A stretch of DNA of 64,000 nucleotides from Lytechinus variegatus (GCF_018143015.1 NC_054743.1:33071934-33135933); one strand, 5' to 3'. Positions 10,992 through 22,655 are shown, counted from the stretch's first letter. Notes: generated by a model from the sequence alone, not told the origin. Made by a program: numbers and translations.

Positions 10992-12391
10992 GTGACGTGG
11001 TAAAATTTGAATGATGATATTTCATTAGAGCAAACATGTGAAATTCTACGACAAGGAGCACTTATCAAAATGAGTTACATATCCGAGGAGAAAAAAAAAC
11101 CCGATGCCGATGATGGTGATAATTATTATCATAATAATAATGATGATGATATTAACGAGATGAAGATAGATAAATAGAAAGACTAAACCGAATTGAACAT
11201 GAATTACAAATAAAAATAAACATCATATATTATATTATTAAATATACAAGTAATATCATAAATCAAAACGTCATTTCCGTGGTGCATTCGAATATCCAGG
11301 CACCCAAGAGAGGGTATCTGAACCTTAATATATTCATCCAGAATGCACCATGAAAATGACTCAAAATATACATTACATAAAATTATAATAATACAATACT
11401 GCATGTAATAATAAAAACTGTAGCATCCATTCAATAACTATTAAAACTATCAAAATTCTATTAAACAAAGATCAAAAGATGATCCACAAAAGCTTCCTTT
11501 AACATTGATTATAAACGAATATATTGCATTATTTGTCCAAAATTAATTATGAACCCTATCTGCACTCTTTGAAAACAGTAAGATTAAGCTTTAGAATATA
11601 TATATTGCACAATGAATAAGAGATATAGTTATAAAACCCATCAGTTGTTGGTTAATCCTGAATACATAGGACCATGTAACATAATTCACAAAATTACAAC
11701 ATTTAATTTCATTATTATTGTCATTATCATTATAAAATAAATGAAAGGATCGATATGTATGTAAGGTTTGTTTTCTTCTTAGATCAGTGATTATACTTCG
11801 TAAATAATAACAAGTGCGAATTTGTAATTTGCACTTGTTCCTTCACCGCTGGCCGAAAGTGCACTCAAAACATTTTATGACCTAATAAACCGTCATTGCG
11901 ACAGTGATTCTTTTCAAATTTGTCCCTCAACGATGGACGCAATATAACATGTTATCACACACTGGTCCTCATAATGTGTACATGTTTCGAACCGCATTTG
12001 TAATTTATAAGAGTGAAACAAATCTATTCACTAAGTCTTTTCAAAGAATTGTCATACACAAAATCGATGATAGCCAGGATAACCTTCAAGAAAAGTGCAT
12101 GCCCGTAGACCGGGGGAAACTAGGATATCACCTCTATATATTACGGAAATAATAATTAAAAAACCCAAGTTAGAATTCTACAATAATAGGAAATTACTAT
12201 CATCTATACATCCGCAGGTCTATAATGTTGCCCGATTGTACAATGTTTTCTTTTTTTTTCATATACAATTTATAAAAAAAAATTACCAATCATTTTAAAC
12301 TTTTTTTTTTTAATATCTAAAATATATTTTTCTCGGACTATTCTTACTACCACAGTCGATGTTGGTGTAACAATAAAGCTGTGGTCAGTTT
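10992..12391. other. Gene-free AT-rich stretch
   Basis: ATGATG/TAATAA-type simple sequence occurs at 11095-11170. A palindromic pair around 11276-11360 (TGGTGCATTC and GAATGCACCA) may be an old hairpin. The open frames here are short and without recognisable domains. Confidence 0.4.
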
Positions 12392-13185
12392 ATGAAGTTT
12401 GATTGTTTGTTTTTATTTCTGCGTTCAAATCATTCAATTTCAATTGTGACAGGTTTTAACTCTGTATGTTCAAATAATTGTAGAGAAATAGGCGGTGGAG
12501 TTGGCCTTTATGTAAGAAACACGTATTCCTATTTTGAGAGACGTGATCCTGTAAGTGATGGAGCTTTTTATGAGTCTGTTTTTATTGAAATTAGTCAGCA
12601 AGCAGGTAAAAAGATTGTTATTGGTGTGGTATGTAAGCCTCCCAGTGCAAATTTGAATAACTTTAATGCAGCATTTGACTACTATGATTTTACCCCTGTT
12701 GAAAGATAACAAAATGATATACATCATGGGTGATTTCAATCTTGATTAATTGAAATGTAATATTGATAATAATTTAAATGAATTTGTTGATACTCTATAA
12801 TCATGATATCATGTTAGCTCATTTAAAGCACTATACGGGATTCGAGGAATAGCATTTAGTTGGTTAGTAACTACCTTTCCATTCGATTGCAATGTACTAA
12901 ATATAATACCTGTTTGTCAGAACCTAGGAAAATATTGTGTGGTGTTCCGCATGGGTCCTTGTAAGGGCCTTTGTTATTTATATGGTACATAAATGATATT
13001 GCAAATGTCTCAAATATCCCATCATTCATCATAGGCGGATCCAGCTTTTGGCGAAAGGGGGGGGGGGCGCACTGCCGAGCGGCGCACATATTTTTGCACT
13101 TCACCGGCGCCATAAAAGAAAATGTTGAAAAAGAAAAAGGGGTAATGCCTGATCCTGTCAAAACACGCACACGCACACACACACA

Positions 13186-13186
<1 letters not shown>

Positions 13187-13244
<58 letters not shown>
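13187..13244. repeat. (TA)n microsatellite
   Basis: About 27 TA units lie after a (CA)n stretch, within the element at 13030-14684. The open frames it creates on both strands are meaningless. Confidence 0.95.
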
Positions 13245-13246
<2 letters not shown>

Positions 13247-13929
13247 CTCATATCATATAGATATATATGACTCATGAGATAGAGACACATATTTCACCGA
13301 CAAATTAATGCGAGCGCGAAGCGCGAGCTGAAATTTTTAAAGTATACTGACCTGAAAACAGGAAAAAGGTGCCTGTTTAGGACTTTTTATAGTAACTCAT
13401 GAGGAGGATACATATCTCACTACACAGATAATGCGAGTGCCGAGGGCGAGCTGAAATTTACTTATATTCTGACCAGAAAGCTTGATATTCTAAGCATTCT
13501 TGGTACCAATGATTAAGATGGGTATCTAAAAAAATGCGAGCGCGAAGCGCGAGCTTAAAATTTTGATATTTCGATCTGAAAACATTACAGTTTAATGTAC
13601 GTTTTAATAAAGAACAAGATTATATCCAACAAAAGATTATTGCAAATCGAAGCGGGAGTTCTTTTGAGGTTCAGAACTAAGAACGGGACATTCTATTCAC
13701 CTATTTAATCATGAAAAGTATGGGGTTTTGCTACAGAAATGATGCGAGCGCGAAGCGCGAGCTGAAAATTTTTATGTTCCAATCTGAAAAGCGGATAATT
13801 TGAGCACGATTTTTAATAAAGAACGAGTTGTGTAGCTCAATCTCGTTTGCTGATTTCTGTGTAACATTACCATCTTATTGTTTTTGCACATGCGGAATTA
13901 TTGGGGGAGGGCAAAACGATCATTCTTGA

Positions 13930-14400
13930 CCGCGGCGCCGATCTAGATTTGGTTAGCAATAGGCCCTTCTTCATTATTCTACCGGCGCTTATTTATTGAA
14001 ATCAGGGGACGCTGATCATTCTTGACCGGCGCCGATTTAAATTTAGGTGGCGCCGGTTAAGACAAAGGCAGCGCCGATTTGTCTTGACCGGCGCCGATTT
14101 AAACAAGTAGTACTGATTATTTTTACCGACGTTACGTAAGATTCAGGCAGCGGCAATCCATAATCGACTGGCGCCGATTATTCTTGACTGGCGCCGATTG
14201 TTCTTGTCCAGCGTCGATTTAGATTTAGGTGGCGCTAATTATCCTTGATCGGCGCCGGTTAAGGCTCTGGTAGTGCCGATTTTTCTTGACTGGCGCCGAT
14301 TTATAACTAAATAGCGCTGATTATTCTTGTCCGGCGCCGATTTAGATTAAGGTGGCGCTGATTATTCTTAATTGGCGCCAGTTATATGCAGGCAGCGCAC
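13930..14400. repeat. Tandem array of GGCGCCGATTTA-type units
   Basis: A degenerate unit of about 35-45 bp, containing GGCGCCGATT, CTTGAC and AGGTGGCGC, repeats roughly ten times. Many units contain the palindrome GGCGCC. It forms part of the element at 13030-14684. Confidence 0.75.
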
Positions 14401-15714
14401 TGCTACCGGCGAAGTTGTTGGGAAAAGGGTAGTTAAAAGAAAAAATAAGGAAGATGATATTATTACGCTTTGCTGGGGATAGTCTTTCCTTTACTGTTGC
14501 TAATGTTATATCAGTGTATATTTTTTTTAAGCAGCGCCTTTTCCCTTTCTTTCCTTTATTTTTAATTTTTCAAGCGGCGCCTTTTCTTTCTTTTACTTTT
14601 TTTTTTATTTTGAGCGGCGCCGCTCAAATATTAGGGGGGGGGGGGCGCGCGCACCCTGCGCACCCCCCCCTGGATCCGCCGATGTTCATACTATATGCTG
14701 ATGATAAAAATATGCTGTTTAGTGGTAAAGATCTAACTTCCTTGCAAGAACAAGTAACTAAAGATCTCTTTAAACTGTGCATGTGGTTCCAGGCAAATAG
14801 GCTATCTGTCAGCCCTCGTAAATGTTACTTCATTGTTTTTAGCAATCGTAACAAGCAATACGACACTCATTGTTCTAAATTACAATTGAATAGCATTGAG
14901 ATTCCTAAGGTTGAAAAACAATTTTTCATGTTGTAACCATTGATTCAAAATTAACTTGGAAATTTCACATACAAAACATAGAAAGAAAATATTAAAGAAT
15001 AATTATTATTCGTATAACATCCAGATATAATTACTTTTCACCAGCTCATATATTGCGAATTTTGTATTCCACACGTATTTTGCCATATTTGTCTTATTGT
15101 AACTTAGTTTGGGGTAGTACATTTTCGTCTAACCAAAAGAAACTTGTTACAAAACAAAATAAAATAGTTAGAATCATAGCTGGAGTAAGCCCTAGATCTA
15201 AAGTTAGCACATTCTACTATTAGTTTAAACTGCTTACTTTAGAAAATATTACAACCTACCAGCAATGTATTTCTATTTAACAGTCGGCTTATGCCTGTTA
15301 ATTTTTCTCAGTTGTTTGATACAAATCTGAATTTATATAAATACAATACACGCTCCTCTTCATTAATTCATTTGCCAAGACACAGGACCTGTAATTCTTA
15401 TCGACATAATATTCGTCTCATTCGGGTCCGAGAAAGTGGAACAATTCACCTACAGACATCAGAAATGCACCAACTTTGAATAATTTTAAGACAAAACTTA
15501 AGAAGAAACTTACGTCTGGTCCCTGAATTTTGGGATTTGCTTCATAGTTTTAGTTGAAGGATGATTGGTTTGACAATTTATTTTCTGTTTCAAATTATAT
15601 ACTAGTATTTGTATGTAAAGTTGCCCTGTCCCCCATTTCCCCCTTGTTTTGTATTGTACTCCGTTTGGATATTTTCTTTCATGTACTATGTATTTATTAT
15701 TTATGTCACGGTGA

Positions 15715-15953
15715 ACAGCAAAAACTGTGGTGTTAACCGGTGTACATAGAGGACCACACCAGTTTTTTTTACACCGATGTTAAATTGGTGGTGTTAGTTT
15801 TACACCTATAGGTGTTATTACAACACCTATGGTTGTTACATTTACACTCTTTGGTGTTATGTTCAATCTCTAGGGTGTTATCTTAACACCTCAGGGTGTG
15901 GTCCTCTATTAACACCAATTTGGTGTCAGTTTTAACACCACAGTTTTTACAGT
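15715..15953 (+). mobile_element. 239-bp GGTGTTA-rich MITE, copy 1
   Basis: The ends ACAGCAAAAACTGTGGTGTT and AACACCACAGTTTTTACAGT are inverted repeats. The interior is a chain of GGTGTTA and TAACACC words and can fold into a long imperfect hairpin. GTGA flanks both ends and may be the target duplication. A near-identical copy lies in the opposite orientation at 21827-22063. Confidence 0.8.
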
Positions 15954-15957
15954 GTGA

Positions 15958-17449
15958 ACTCCTCACAAGCTGTACTTTCTGAGTTGCTACCTCCCATGTT
16001 TTGTTCAAGTTCTTGAAATGTATTGATGCTTTTATAGTTGGAAATGAATGTACTTCATTCAATTAAACGTCATAATTATATGCAATATACAAAATAGTCC
16101 ATAACATAAACATGATAATCATAATGCATAATGAATACAAAATAACGATGTGAGCAAAAATTTCAAATAACTTTTTGATAACAATAATACTTAATGAACG
16201 ATGGAGACCGCCATCGTGAGCGGTTAAGCTTGAAATTGATGGCGGCCTCATAAAACGGTTCGTTACCGAATGGAGGTGCAGGTGCGGGTGCTGTAGATAG
16301 CAGTTTAGAGTAAAAATTTAACTGGCGAGTGTGGATATTTGTGAGGCTACGCTAATTTAGAGTATGGTATGAATACGATTGAGTGATATTTCTTTTAAGA
16401 GCGACTTTTTAAAGAGTATAGAGTAGAACAAGATTTTATATTGTCTGCAGGATCATCTCACAGCGCGTCTGTGAAAAATAATATTTCAATTAATAAATTA
16501 GATATAGGCTAGTATTTCAAAGTTATTTAGAATAGTCCTCAGCCCTCCTCCACAAAACTTCATGCACCCGAAGAGTTAAAGCTGCCTTATTACATTTAAA
16601 TAACACTTTTTAAAAATTGATTTCGACTCTTTTCTTCATACATGTAATCACTGGAGTGAGTCTATTCACTTTTTCACCTTCAAATTACTCATCACCAATG
16701 ATAAAATTCCAAGTGGTATTAAGTGTTAGAGATACATACCTGGTAGAGTAGACGATTATTGTCGTTGAATTTGTTGAATTGCTATCCATATTCATGTTAT
16801 TTTTTCCGACAAAAATGCAATAAAAACAATCACAAACAAATCAATATCTATCCGAATAAACTAATGCTTATCCCGATTCATTCGATAGAGTCCAACTGCC
16901 GAACGCATGCGGATAATACTGGCCGACGTTTGAGCAAATGATATTTCAGTTTCTAATTATTTTATAAGGGTGATATCAAATTAAAGAGTGTTTTGTCATT
17001 GTCTTCGTGTCAGGTTTAGACTTCATTGTTCTTGGTTTCGATGTATAATCAATCAGAATACAATATACATGTACATACTTTCTTTTTATTATACACCAGT
17101 CTTAAGTCTATATTAATTGTAAGATAATTTAATGACATAATCGCTTGTAAGTACTAACCCAAGGGTGACGAGGGGACATTCTATACGCACGAAAGTCACT
17201 GAAACTTGAACTTAGATAATGTTAAAACCAATTCATTATGTGTACTTCATAAGGTATATTTACATCTATACTTGATCGGTGCATCCTAACAAATATAATA
17301 TATTTCTTTTGAAACATATAGGGTAGGAATACTTCCTTATAACGTAAGCCACATGTTAAAATTAAACTGCTCTGTACATAGTTGTAATGCCAGAAATAAC
17401 ATGAATTACCATTCATATGCTATCATTAAATAATGACATAAATAATTTT
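15958..17449. other. Gene-free stretch
   Basis: AT-rich sequence with no recognised gene, domain or transposon end. A local palindrome (GGAGACCGCCATCG with GATGGCGGCCTC) sits at about 16203-16250. The short open frames have no splice or coding support. Confidence 0.4.
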
Positions 17450-17915
17450 AGATACAAAGCTCCGTCAGCATGGAACTCCCACCCATCACATATAACTTAA
17501 CATATACAAATATGAATTTCTTTCAACAAAAGCTTAAACAATATCTTATTTCCAGTGACGCCAAAGTGTTAAAAATGATGCAAATTTATATTTCACAAAT
17601 TCACAGTGTTTTCTAGGATTGTGCGGTTTTTTTTATTTTCTTATATTCTTTGCATATTTTAGATTATTTTGTCGTTATGCTGTTTTTTATTTGTTATGCC
17701 GTTAAACTATCCCGATGTTTAGTCCCTTCTCAATAATTGTTTTCCAAAACTGATTTATTTAATGTTGTGGTGGCTGTCAAAACAAACCCTCTCAGGTTGA
17801 TCATATAATATTATCTCTATCATCTTATCATTGCATTTTGATAACTATATTTTTAATTGTTGATGTAACTGTTTTATATAGAATTGAATAAAATCATCTT
17901 GAAATGATTTGAAAG
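17450..17915 (+). mobile_element. 3' end fragment of a LINE
   Basis: A translated stretch reads RYKAPSAWNSHPSHI followed by FFQQKLKQYLI. This matches the usual extreme C-terminus of CR1/L2/Jockey-type LINEs (WN-LP then FK-LK-LL). An AT-rich 3' UTR follows, with GAATTGAATAAAATC and a CTTGAAATGATTTGAAA tail. The 5' part is absent, as expected for 5' truncation. Confidence 0.65.
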
Positions 17916-17937
17916 CAGTGAGACTGCTTCACCACAT

Positions 17938-18346
17938 ACATTCGTAGTTCCGAAGGTTCGTTATTCCGAAGGTTCGTAAGTCCGAAAACGAAATGAGGTT
18001 CGTAATTTCGAAGATTCGTTAGTCCGAAAACGAAGTGAGGTTCGTAATTCCTAAGGTTCGTTAATCCGAAAACGAAATGAGGTTCGTAATTCCAAAGGTT
18101 CGTTAGTCCGAAAACTAGATGCTTAACTAACCTTATTTCGTTTTCGGATTAACGAACCTTCGGAACAACGAATCTTATTTCGTTTCCGGATTAACGAACC
18201 TTCGACCATCGAACCTTATTTCGTTTTCGGATTATCGAACCTTCGGAATAACGCCACAAATGTTCGGATTAACGAACCATTTTACGTTTTCGGATTAACG
18301 AACATCGAGGTATAGGCAATTTACGTGCTTCGGAATTACGAAGTGT
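17938..18346. mobile_element. 409-bp foldback element made of TTCGTAATTCCGAAGG arrays
   Basis: The left half has about four direct copies of a unit reading GGTTCGTTAATCCGAAAACG then AAATGA. The right half has the same unit about four times in inverted orientation (CGTTTTCGGATTAACGAACC). Outer ends ACATTCGTAGTTCCGAAG and CTTCGGAATTACGAAGTGT are inverted. The whole can fold into one long hairpin with many registers. There is no coding content. Confidence 0.85.
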
Positions 18347-18494
18347 AACCCTGCTTCTCGCACCTACCATCACCAGAATTTGCAATATAGGAAATGTTTG
18401 TTTTCATGTTTCGACATATTTTACACATAATCAAATACATTTCAAAACACAATATGAACCATGACAGATACTTAAGATTTACTTGGGAATCTTA

Positions 18495-18560
18495 AGATCT
18501 GCACTCCTGAAGACAGACAGTCAACCTGTCCGAAACATCGAGTCTCTCTACTACGCATCA
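18495..18560 (+). other. Hammerhead-core-like motif, possible Penelope-like element remnant
   Basis: CTGAAGA at 18507-18513 fits the hammerhead CUGANGA core. It is followed by GACAG, a 5-nt loop, CTGTC, and CGAAAC at 18531-18536. Penelope-like elements are known to carry minimal hammerhead ribozymes with such cores. Here stem II is closed imperfectly, with extra unpaired bases beside the core, and no reverse transcriptase was found nearby. It may simply be a degraded copy or chance. Confidence 0.25.
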
Positions 18561-18903
18561 TCTCTACTCGCTGACTCAAGCCAGCATCTCCTCATCAGCT
18601 CTACTACTCAAGTTGTTCTCAACTCGACAATCTCTTCTGGTTTAGAGTCCTTTTAGGACTACTTTCAAGAAAGAATGCACGACTCTCAAATCTCCACTTT
18701 CTCGCCTATCCATTTCTTCTCTCCTTCTATCCTCTGTTCCTATAACACTCCACATAGTGTGTAGTGTAAACCACATCAGCGATAAGATTTACTTGTTGTT
18801 AATGAAAATTCAGGTATTAAGCAAATGGGACCTTAATTAAAAAATATAAGTAAATTAAACATTTCTTTTTACATCAGGTTGGCTGCTACAGACAGGGAAG
18901 AAT

Positions 18904-19270
18904 ACAGTGTCACACCCACACCATTTGATCACAGTGTGTTCACAGTATGTATGGACTGTGTGGATCATGTGATTCGCCGAAATGTTCAAATTTAACAGTG
19001 TAAAGGGGGATCTCATGCACATCGTGTTCCGCGCACCTTAAACCACGGGCGGATCCAAGGTTTTCCAAAAGGGGTGCACATTTTTTCGGAGGGAAAATTT
19101 GACAAGCCAAAAAAATGTTTTTAACCAAAAATAAGGATATTTTGTACCGATAAAACTTGACAAGCAAAAAGAAAATAAGTATTCTCTTTCAAAAGAGGGG
19201 CACACCTCTGTTTTAATGGCATTTTTACATTACAGTGCCAGTGCCTTAAACACAGACTGCAGCATACACT
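18904..19270. repeat. CACAGTGT-type MITE remnant carrying a GGCGGATCC-type fragment
   Basis: 18904-19033 resembles the repeat at 1364-1595 (CACAGTGTGTTCACAG, TTTAACAGTGTAAA). At about 19046 a GGGCGGATCCAAGG end begins a fragment with GGGGTGCACA, AATTTGACAAGC twice, and GGGGCACACC. Similar sequence reappears at 22743-22978, 47220-47400 and 54650-54870. The right end is unclear. Confidence 0.5.
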
Positions 19271-19369
19271 GTGAGACAATGCGTTCTTTCCAGTAGGGAA
19301 TTTATATACACACGATTGCTTCCATTGTGTGGAATTATCCGTGCAAGTGGTCACTATATATAGGTGGCT

Positions 19370-19545
19370 GTTATAGAGAGGTGGCGTTGTGGCGTGCAAG
19401 TGTAATCCAAGCTGTGGGGAAGTTACAAATTGATGCAGAGGTTCGAGGTGCGAGCCCTGGTCACGTCTTTCGGATGGTGACGTTAATTAAGGTTTGCCCC
19501 AGACGTAAATAATCATATCTGATTGATACACGTCTGACAAAACTC
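19370..19545 (+). mobile_element. Possible tRNA-derived (V-SINE-like) SINE
   Basis: A tRNA-like start (GTGGCGTTGTGGCG...) is followed 55 bp later by a B-box-like GGTTCGAGGTGCGAGCCC, then GGATGGTGACGTTAATTAAGG, a pattern seen in V-SINE-type elements. The A box is poor. From about 19545 to 19990 no gene or element was recognised. Confidence 0.35.
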
Positions 19546-19998
19546 AAATACACACACACACAGGTGGCCACAATACATGTATGACTTATTCAGCAGGCAC
19601 AGACCCTGATCAACAAGTGTGCCTCCACGCAAATACTAGTACATACAAAACTTGCTGTACCTTCATCATGTTCATCAGTATACAAGGCATGAGTAGGCTG
19701 CACATTCAGACCCTTAACTCGAGTGAAGAGTTTGCCGAGCAGACAAGGTTTGAATGGCTTTTACAAAGCTTTGTTCAATCGAAGGCCTACCCTGATGCCC
19801 GAGGACAAGCCCAAAGACAACCGTGACAAACTAGACAACCGAAATCATGATAAAGGACTAGACTTCCGAGATCAAGACCAAGGCCTAGACTGACGAGGAT
19901 AGCTAGGCCACAGAGTTATCCTCGATGCCAGCCTTGGAGATACAACTCGGGGGGGGGGGGGTGCGTGAACGCTCCGATGTTTTTAAATCACTCAAGCA

Positions 19999-21192
19999 CA
20001 GTGGCGTAACTACGGGGGCATGGGGGGCACGTCCCCCCCCCAATCGGCTGGCAAAAAAAAACGAGCAAAAGGAGAAAAAGAGGGAAAAGGGAAGAGAAAG
20101 GTAGTGGGAAAGAAGAAATTATCAATTTTGTATTACATTATAATTATGATATATTGCTGTATATTAGATCAATAAACACTTTTTGGTCATAACTTTATGA
20201 AACATAATTTGCTCAGGGCCTATGTCTTCATTGTGCTTGGTGCTCGCATTGTCCGTTTAACTAGATATAATAGATCAAATTTTTTTTTCGGAATACTATA
20301 GTTTTCAAGTATGTTTGAGAGACGTGACTTTGTCAAATCAAGTCAATATACTCCAAATATGTTTCCTCGCACTTCAAGCTGTTATTGTTTTATGTAGTGA
20401 CATGCTTCTTTTTCATGACTACTTAAAGTGATCGCCCCATTTTAAGGTCTTAATATAAAACATTTCCTGTCCGTGCTTACATTCGCATTAAAGGATTGGT
20501 GAGATATGTCTGCTCTTCATGAATTCCTAAAATCAGTCCTTAAATGTCCCTTTTTCTGATCTGAATATCAAAAATTTTCAGCTCGCGCTTCGCGCTCACA
20601 TTATTTGGTTAGTGAAATGCGTAAGGTCTTAGTGAATTCCTATAAACAAGCCTTAGAATGCCCCTCTTCAGGTCTGAATTTCCTATATTTTCAGCTCGCG
20701 CTTCGCGCTCGCAATATTTCATTAGTGAGATGCGTATGATAATCATGAGTACAATGACTACAGAAAGTGCTTCATGTGTTAAGATGTAATTCTAACCAAA
20801 TAAACAAGCGCTTGGTATACGCATTAGATGACTATGGTGAGATATATTTACTCTAAATTGATTCCTAAAATATAATCATTAAAATGTCCCTGCTTGGGGT
20901 CAATATATACAAAAAAATTAGCTTGTGCTTCACGCTCGTATTGTTTGTTTAGCGAGACAGGTATGTCTCGTGATTAAAAAAATTGCTTATAATGCCCCTT
21001 TCTAGGTCTGAATGTCAAAAATTTTCAGCTCGCGCTTCGCGCTCGGATTATTTGATCAGTGAGATACATATCCGTTTAAAATGTCTCTGTTGGGTCAGTA
21101 TATCTGGCAACTGAGCGCGCGAAGGTGACTCAAAATTTTTGATGGTGCCCCCCCCCCCCCTCCCCAATGCCGTGACCCACGGTACGCCACTG
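19999..21192. mobile_element. 1194-bp hAT-like non-autonomous element
   Basis: Termini CAGTGGCGTA and TACGCCACTG are perfect 10-bp inverted repeats. The 8-bp flanks CTCAAGCA (19991-19998) and CCCAAGCA (21193-21200) differ at one base, fitting a hAT target duplication. Near the ends are poly-G/poly-C runs. Inside, a unit of 100-200 bp containing TCAGCTCGCGCTTCGCGCTC is repeated about four times. No transposase is seen. Confidence 0.75.
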
Positions 21193-21550
21193 CCCAAGCA
21201 CATTCCATAAACCCGAAAATACAAGCTCATTTTGATTCATGCAAATTGTTTTTCTTAGCTTTCGGCCTGTTCTTTTTTCCCCCCTTCGGTCTATTTTTTT
21301 CTTATCTTTTGGCCATGCGGAAAATTAATAATACGTCCATTGTTTCTCTCTGATTGCATTGCTTTGCTTGCCGGCTTGGGGAAATAATTGTAAACATCAT
21401 AAAATTCCATTTAATCTTTGTCCAGGTCCTACCCCAGTCATGCGTAAGGACAAAAAATAAAAAAAAACCAATAAAGAATAACGGAAAAATCATTCAATAT
21501 CAGGTGTCTATGGTTAATATCATCGCTTCGTTATGGTGTTGTATTCACAG

Positions 21551-21688
21551 AAGCAGAATTATTCCAGACAATGAAATTTGGCCTGAAGGCAATCGAGTGT
21601 TATGCGCACGTCCTTCAAAAGATCAGCGACTTGGAACGAATAATACGGGTTGCATTCGAAACAAAAGCACAGAAATGCCGTGATTTCT
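21551..21688 (+). CDS. Candidate internal exon of an unidentified gene
   Basis: 138 nt are bounded by a good acceptor (GTGTTGTATTCACAG) and a good donor (TTTCT/GTGAGTATT). The phase is 1 at both sides, so the exon could be skipped without a frame change. It encodes AELFQTMKFGLKAIECYAHV followed by LQKISDLERIIRVAFE and TKAQKCRDF, which looks like a long charged amphipathic alpha helix rather than a chance frame. I do not recognise the family, and no neighbouring exons were found. It could be a relic exon or part of a gene with long introns whose other exons lie outside the window. Confidence 0.4.
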
Positions 21689-21826
21689 GTGAGTATTTAA
21701 TACGGTTGGTAAATATAAATTGTGTTTTGAATTGTCAGGGATTTCCCCTTGATTTTCTAGTGTGTTATTTACAGTGTTTTCCCACATAGTGAACTTACAC
21801 ACACCTTGGGACAATGTCCTTTCTAC

Positions 21827-22063
21827 ACTGTAAAAACTCATGTATTACAATTGACACCAATTGGTGTTAATAGAGGACCACACCCTGAGGTGTTAAAATA
21901 ACACCCTAGAGATTGAACATTGCACCAAAGAGTGTAAATGTAACAACCATAGGTGTTGTAATAACACCTATAGGTGTAAAACTAACACCACCAATTTAAC
22001 ACCGGTGTAAAATAACTGGTGTGGTCCTCTATGTACACCGGTTAACACCACAGTTTTTGCTGT
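21827..22063 (-). mobile_element. 237-bp GGTGTTA-rich MITE, copy 2 (inverted)
   Basis: ACTGTAAAAACT at the left and CACAGTTTTTGCTGT at the right match, in reverse orientation, the ends of the copy at 15715-15953. Long blocks such as ATAGAGGACCACACC and AACACCTATAGGTGTAAAAC are shared. High similarity suggests recent activity of the family. Confidence 0.8.
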
Positions 22064-22655
22064 GTAGTATATATGACGGCATATATCAATGAAATTTGGG
22101 TATATTACCTTTCATTCAAATCATATACAATCATATACACAGATAAAGAAATCTAACTTGTTTTTATTTATTATTGTTTACACTTCACTTCAACTTTCAC
22201 CAACAATGGGTAAAATCACGTTCCATTGGTAAATTTTAAGCATTATACAGAGAAGAAGAAAAAATTGTAATAATAATCAGCTCTCTCAAAAAGTGTTCTC
22301 CCATCAGGTATTACCTAATTATGCTATAATTAACCTTAAATCCTAACGATTGCATTCAGGTATGAAATTCGTCAAAATATACTTTCGGTGAAAATCTATG
22401 TCAATCTAGGGTATAAAAGACGATTCATATTGCTTAACTAAAAAAAAGTTAAACAATCGTCCTATCACTCACATCTATCATCACGTTGTCTTTTGGAGAA
22501 ATCTTTTTGATTATCCTTCTATAATATCCGAAAAGTACATGCCAGACATACTTTCTACTTGGGTCAAATAGTGAATTTGCATACACTTCAGCGAAGTTAA
22601 AACAAAATTCTTTCCATTTTGACCAAGATTTCGTCATATATTTTTATTTGAAATA
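22064..22655. other. Gene-free stretch
   Basis: AT-rich sequence. No domain, strong splice pair or transposon end was recognised. Confidence 0.4.

Larger units (their letters stand above)
13030..14684. mobile_element. 1655-bp GGCGGATCC-ended element inserted in the LINE
   Basis: The termini CATAGGCGGATCCAG (left) and CTGGATCCGCCGATG (right) are 15-bp inverted repeats with one mismatch. TTCAT at 13025-13029 and 14685-14689 is a 5-bp target duplication, confirmed by the LINE reading frame that resumes after it. Inside are poly-G runs at both ends, a (TA)n run, four copies of a GCGAGCGCGAAGCGCGAGCT motif spaced 100-200 bp apart, and about ten copies of a GGCGCCGATTTA-containing unit. No transposase is present. 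Confidence 0.85.
12392..15530 (+). mobile_element. Decayed non-LTR retrotransposon (CR1/Jockey-like LINE), split by a later insertion
   Basis: 12392-12709 encodes part of an endonuclease domain (GGGVGLYVRNTYSYFERR, then VIGVVCKPPSANL), followed by GDFNLD read in another frame. A large internal deletion at about 12795 joins this to the middle of the reverse transcriptase (LRGIAFSW-like, then YINDIANVSN). At 13029 the frame is interrupted by a 1655-bp element and resumes at 14685 with the catalytic motif YADD. Thumb and C-terminal LINE regions (KLTWK, YLSYCNLVWGS) continue to about 15500. Several stops and frameshifts show it is dead. The clade call is by motif style only. Confidence 0.85.

Noticed and set aside
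12871-13290. 139-residue frame with a Tyr-Ile repeat
   Set aside because: Translation through a (TA)n microsatellite inside a transposon.
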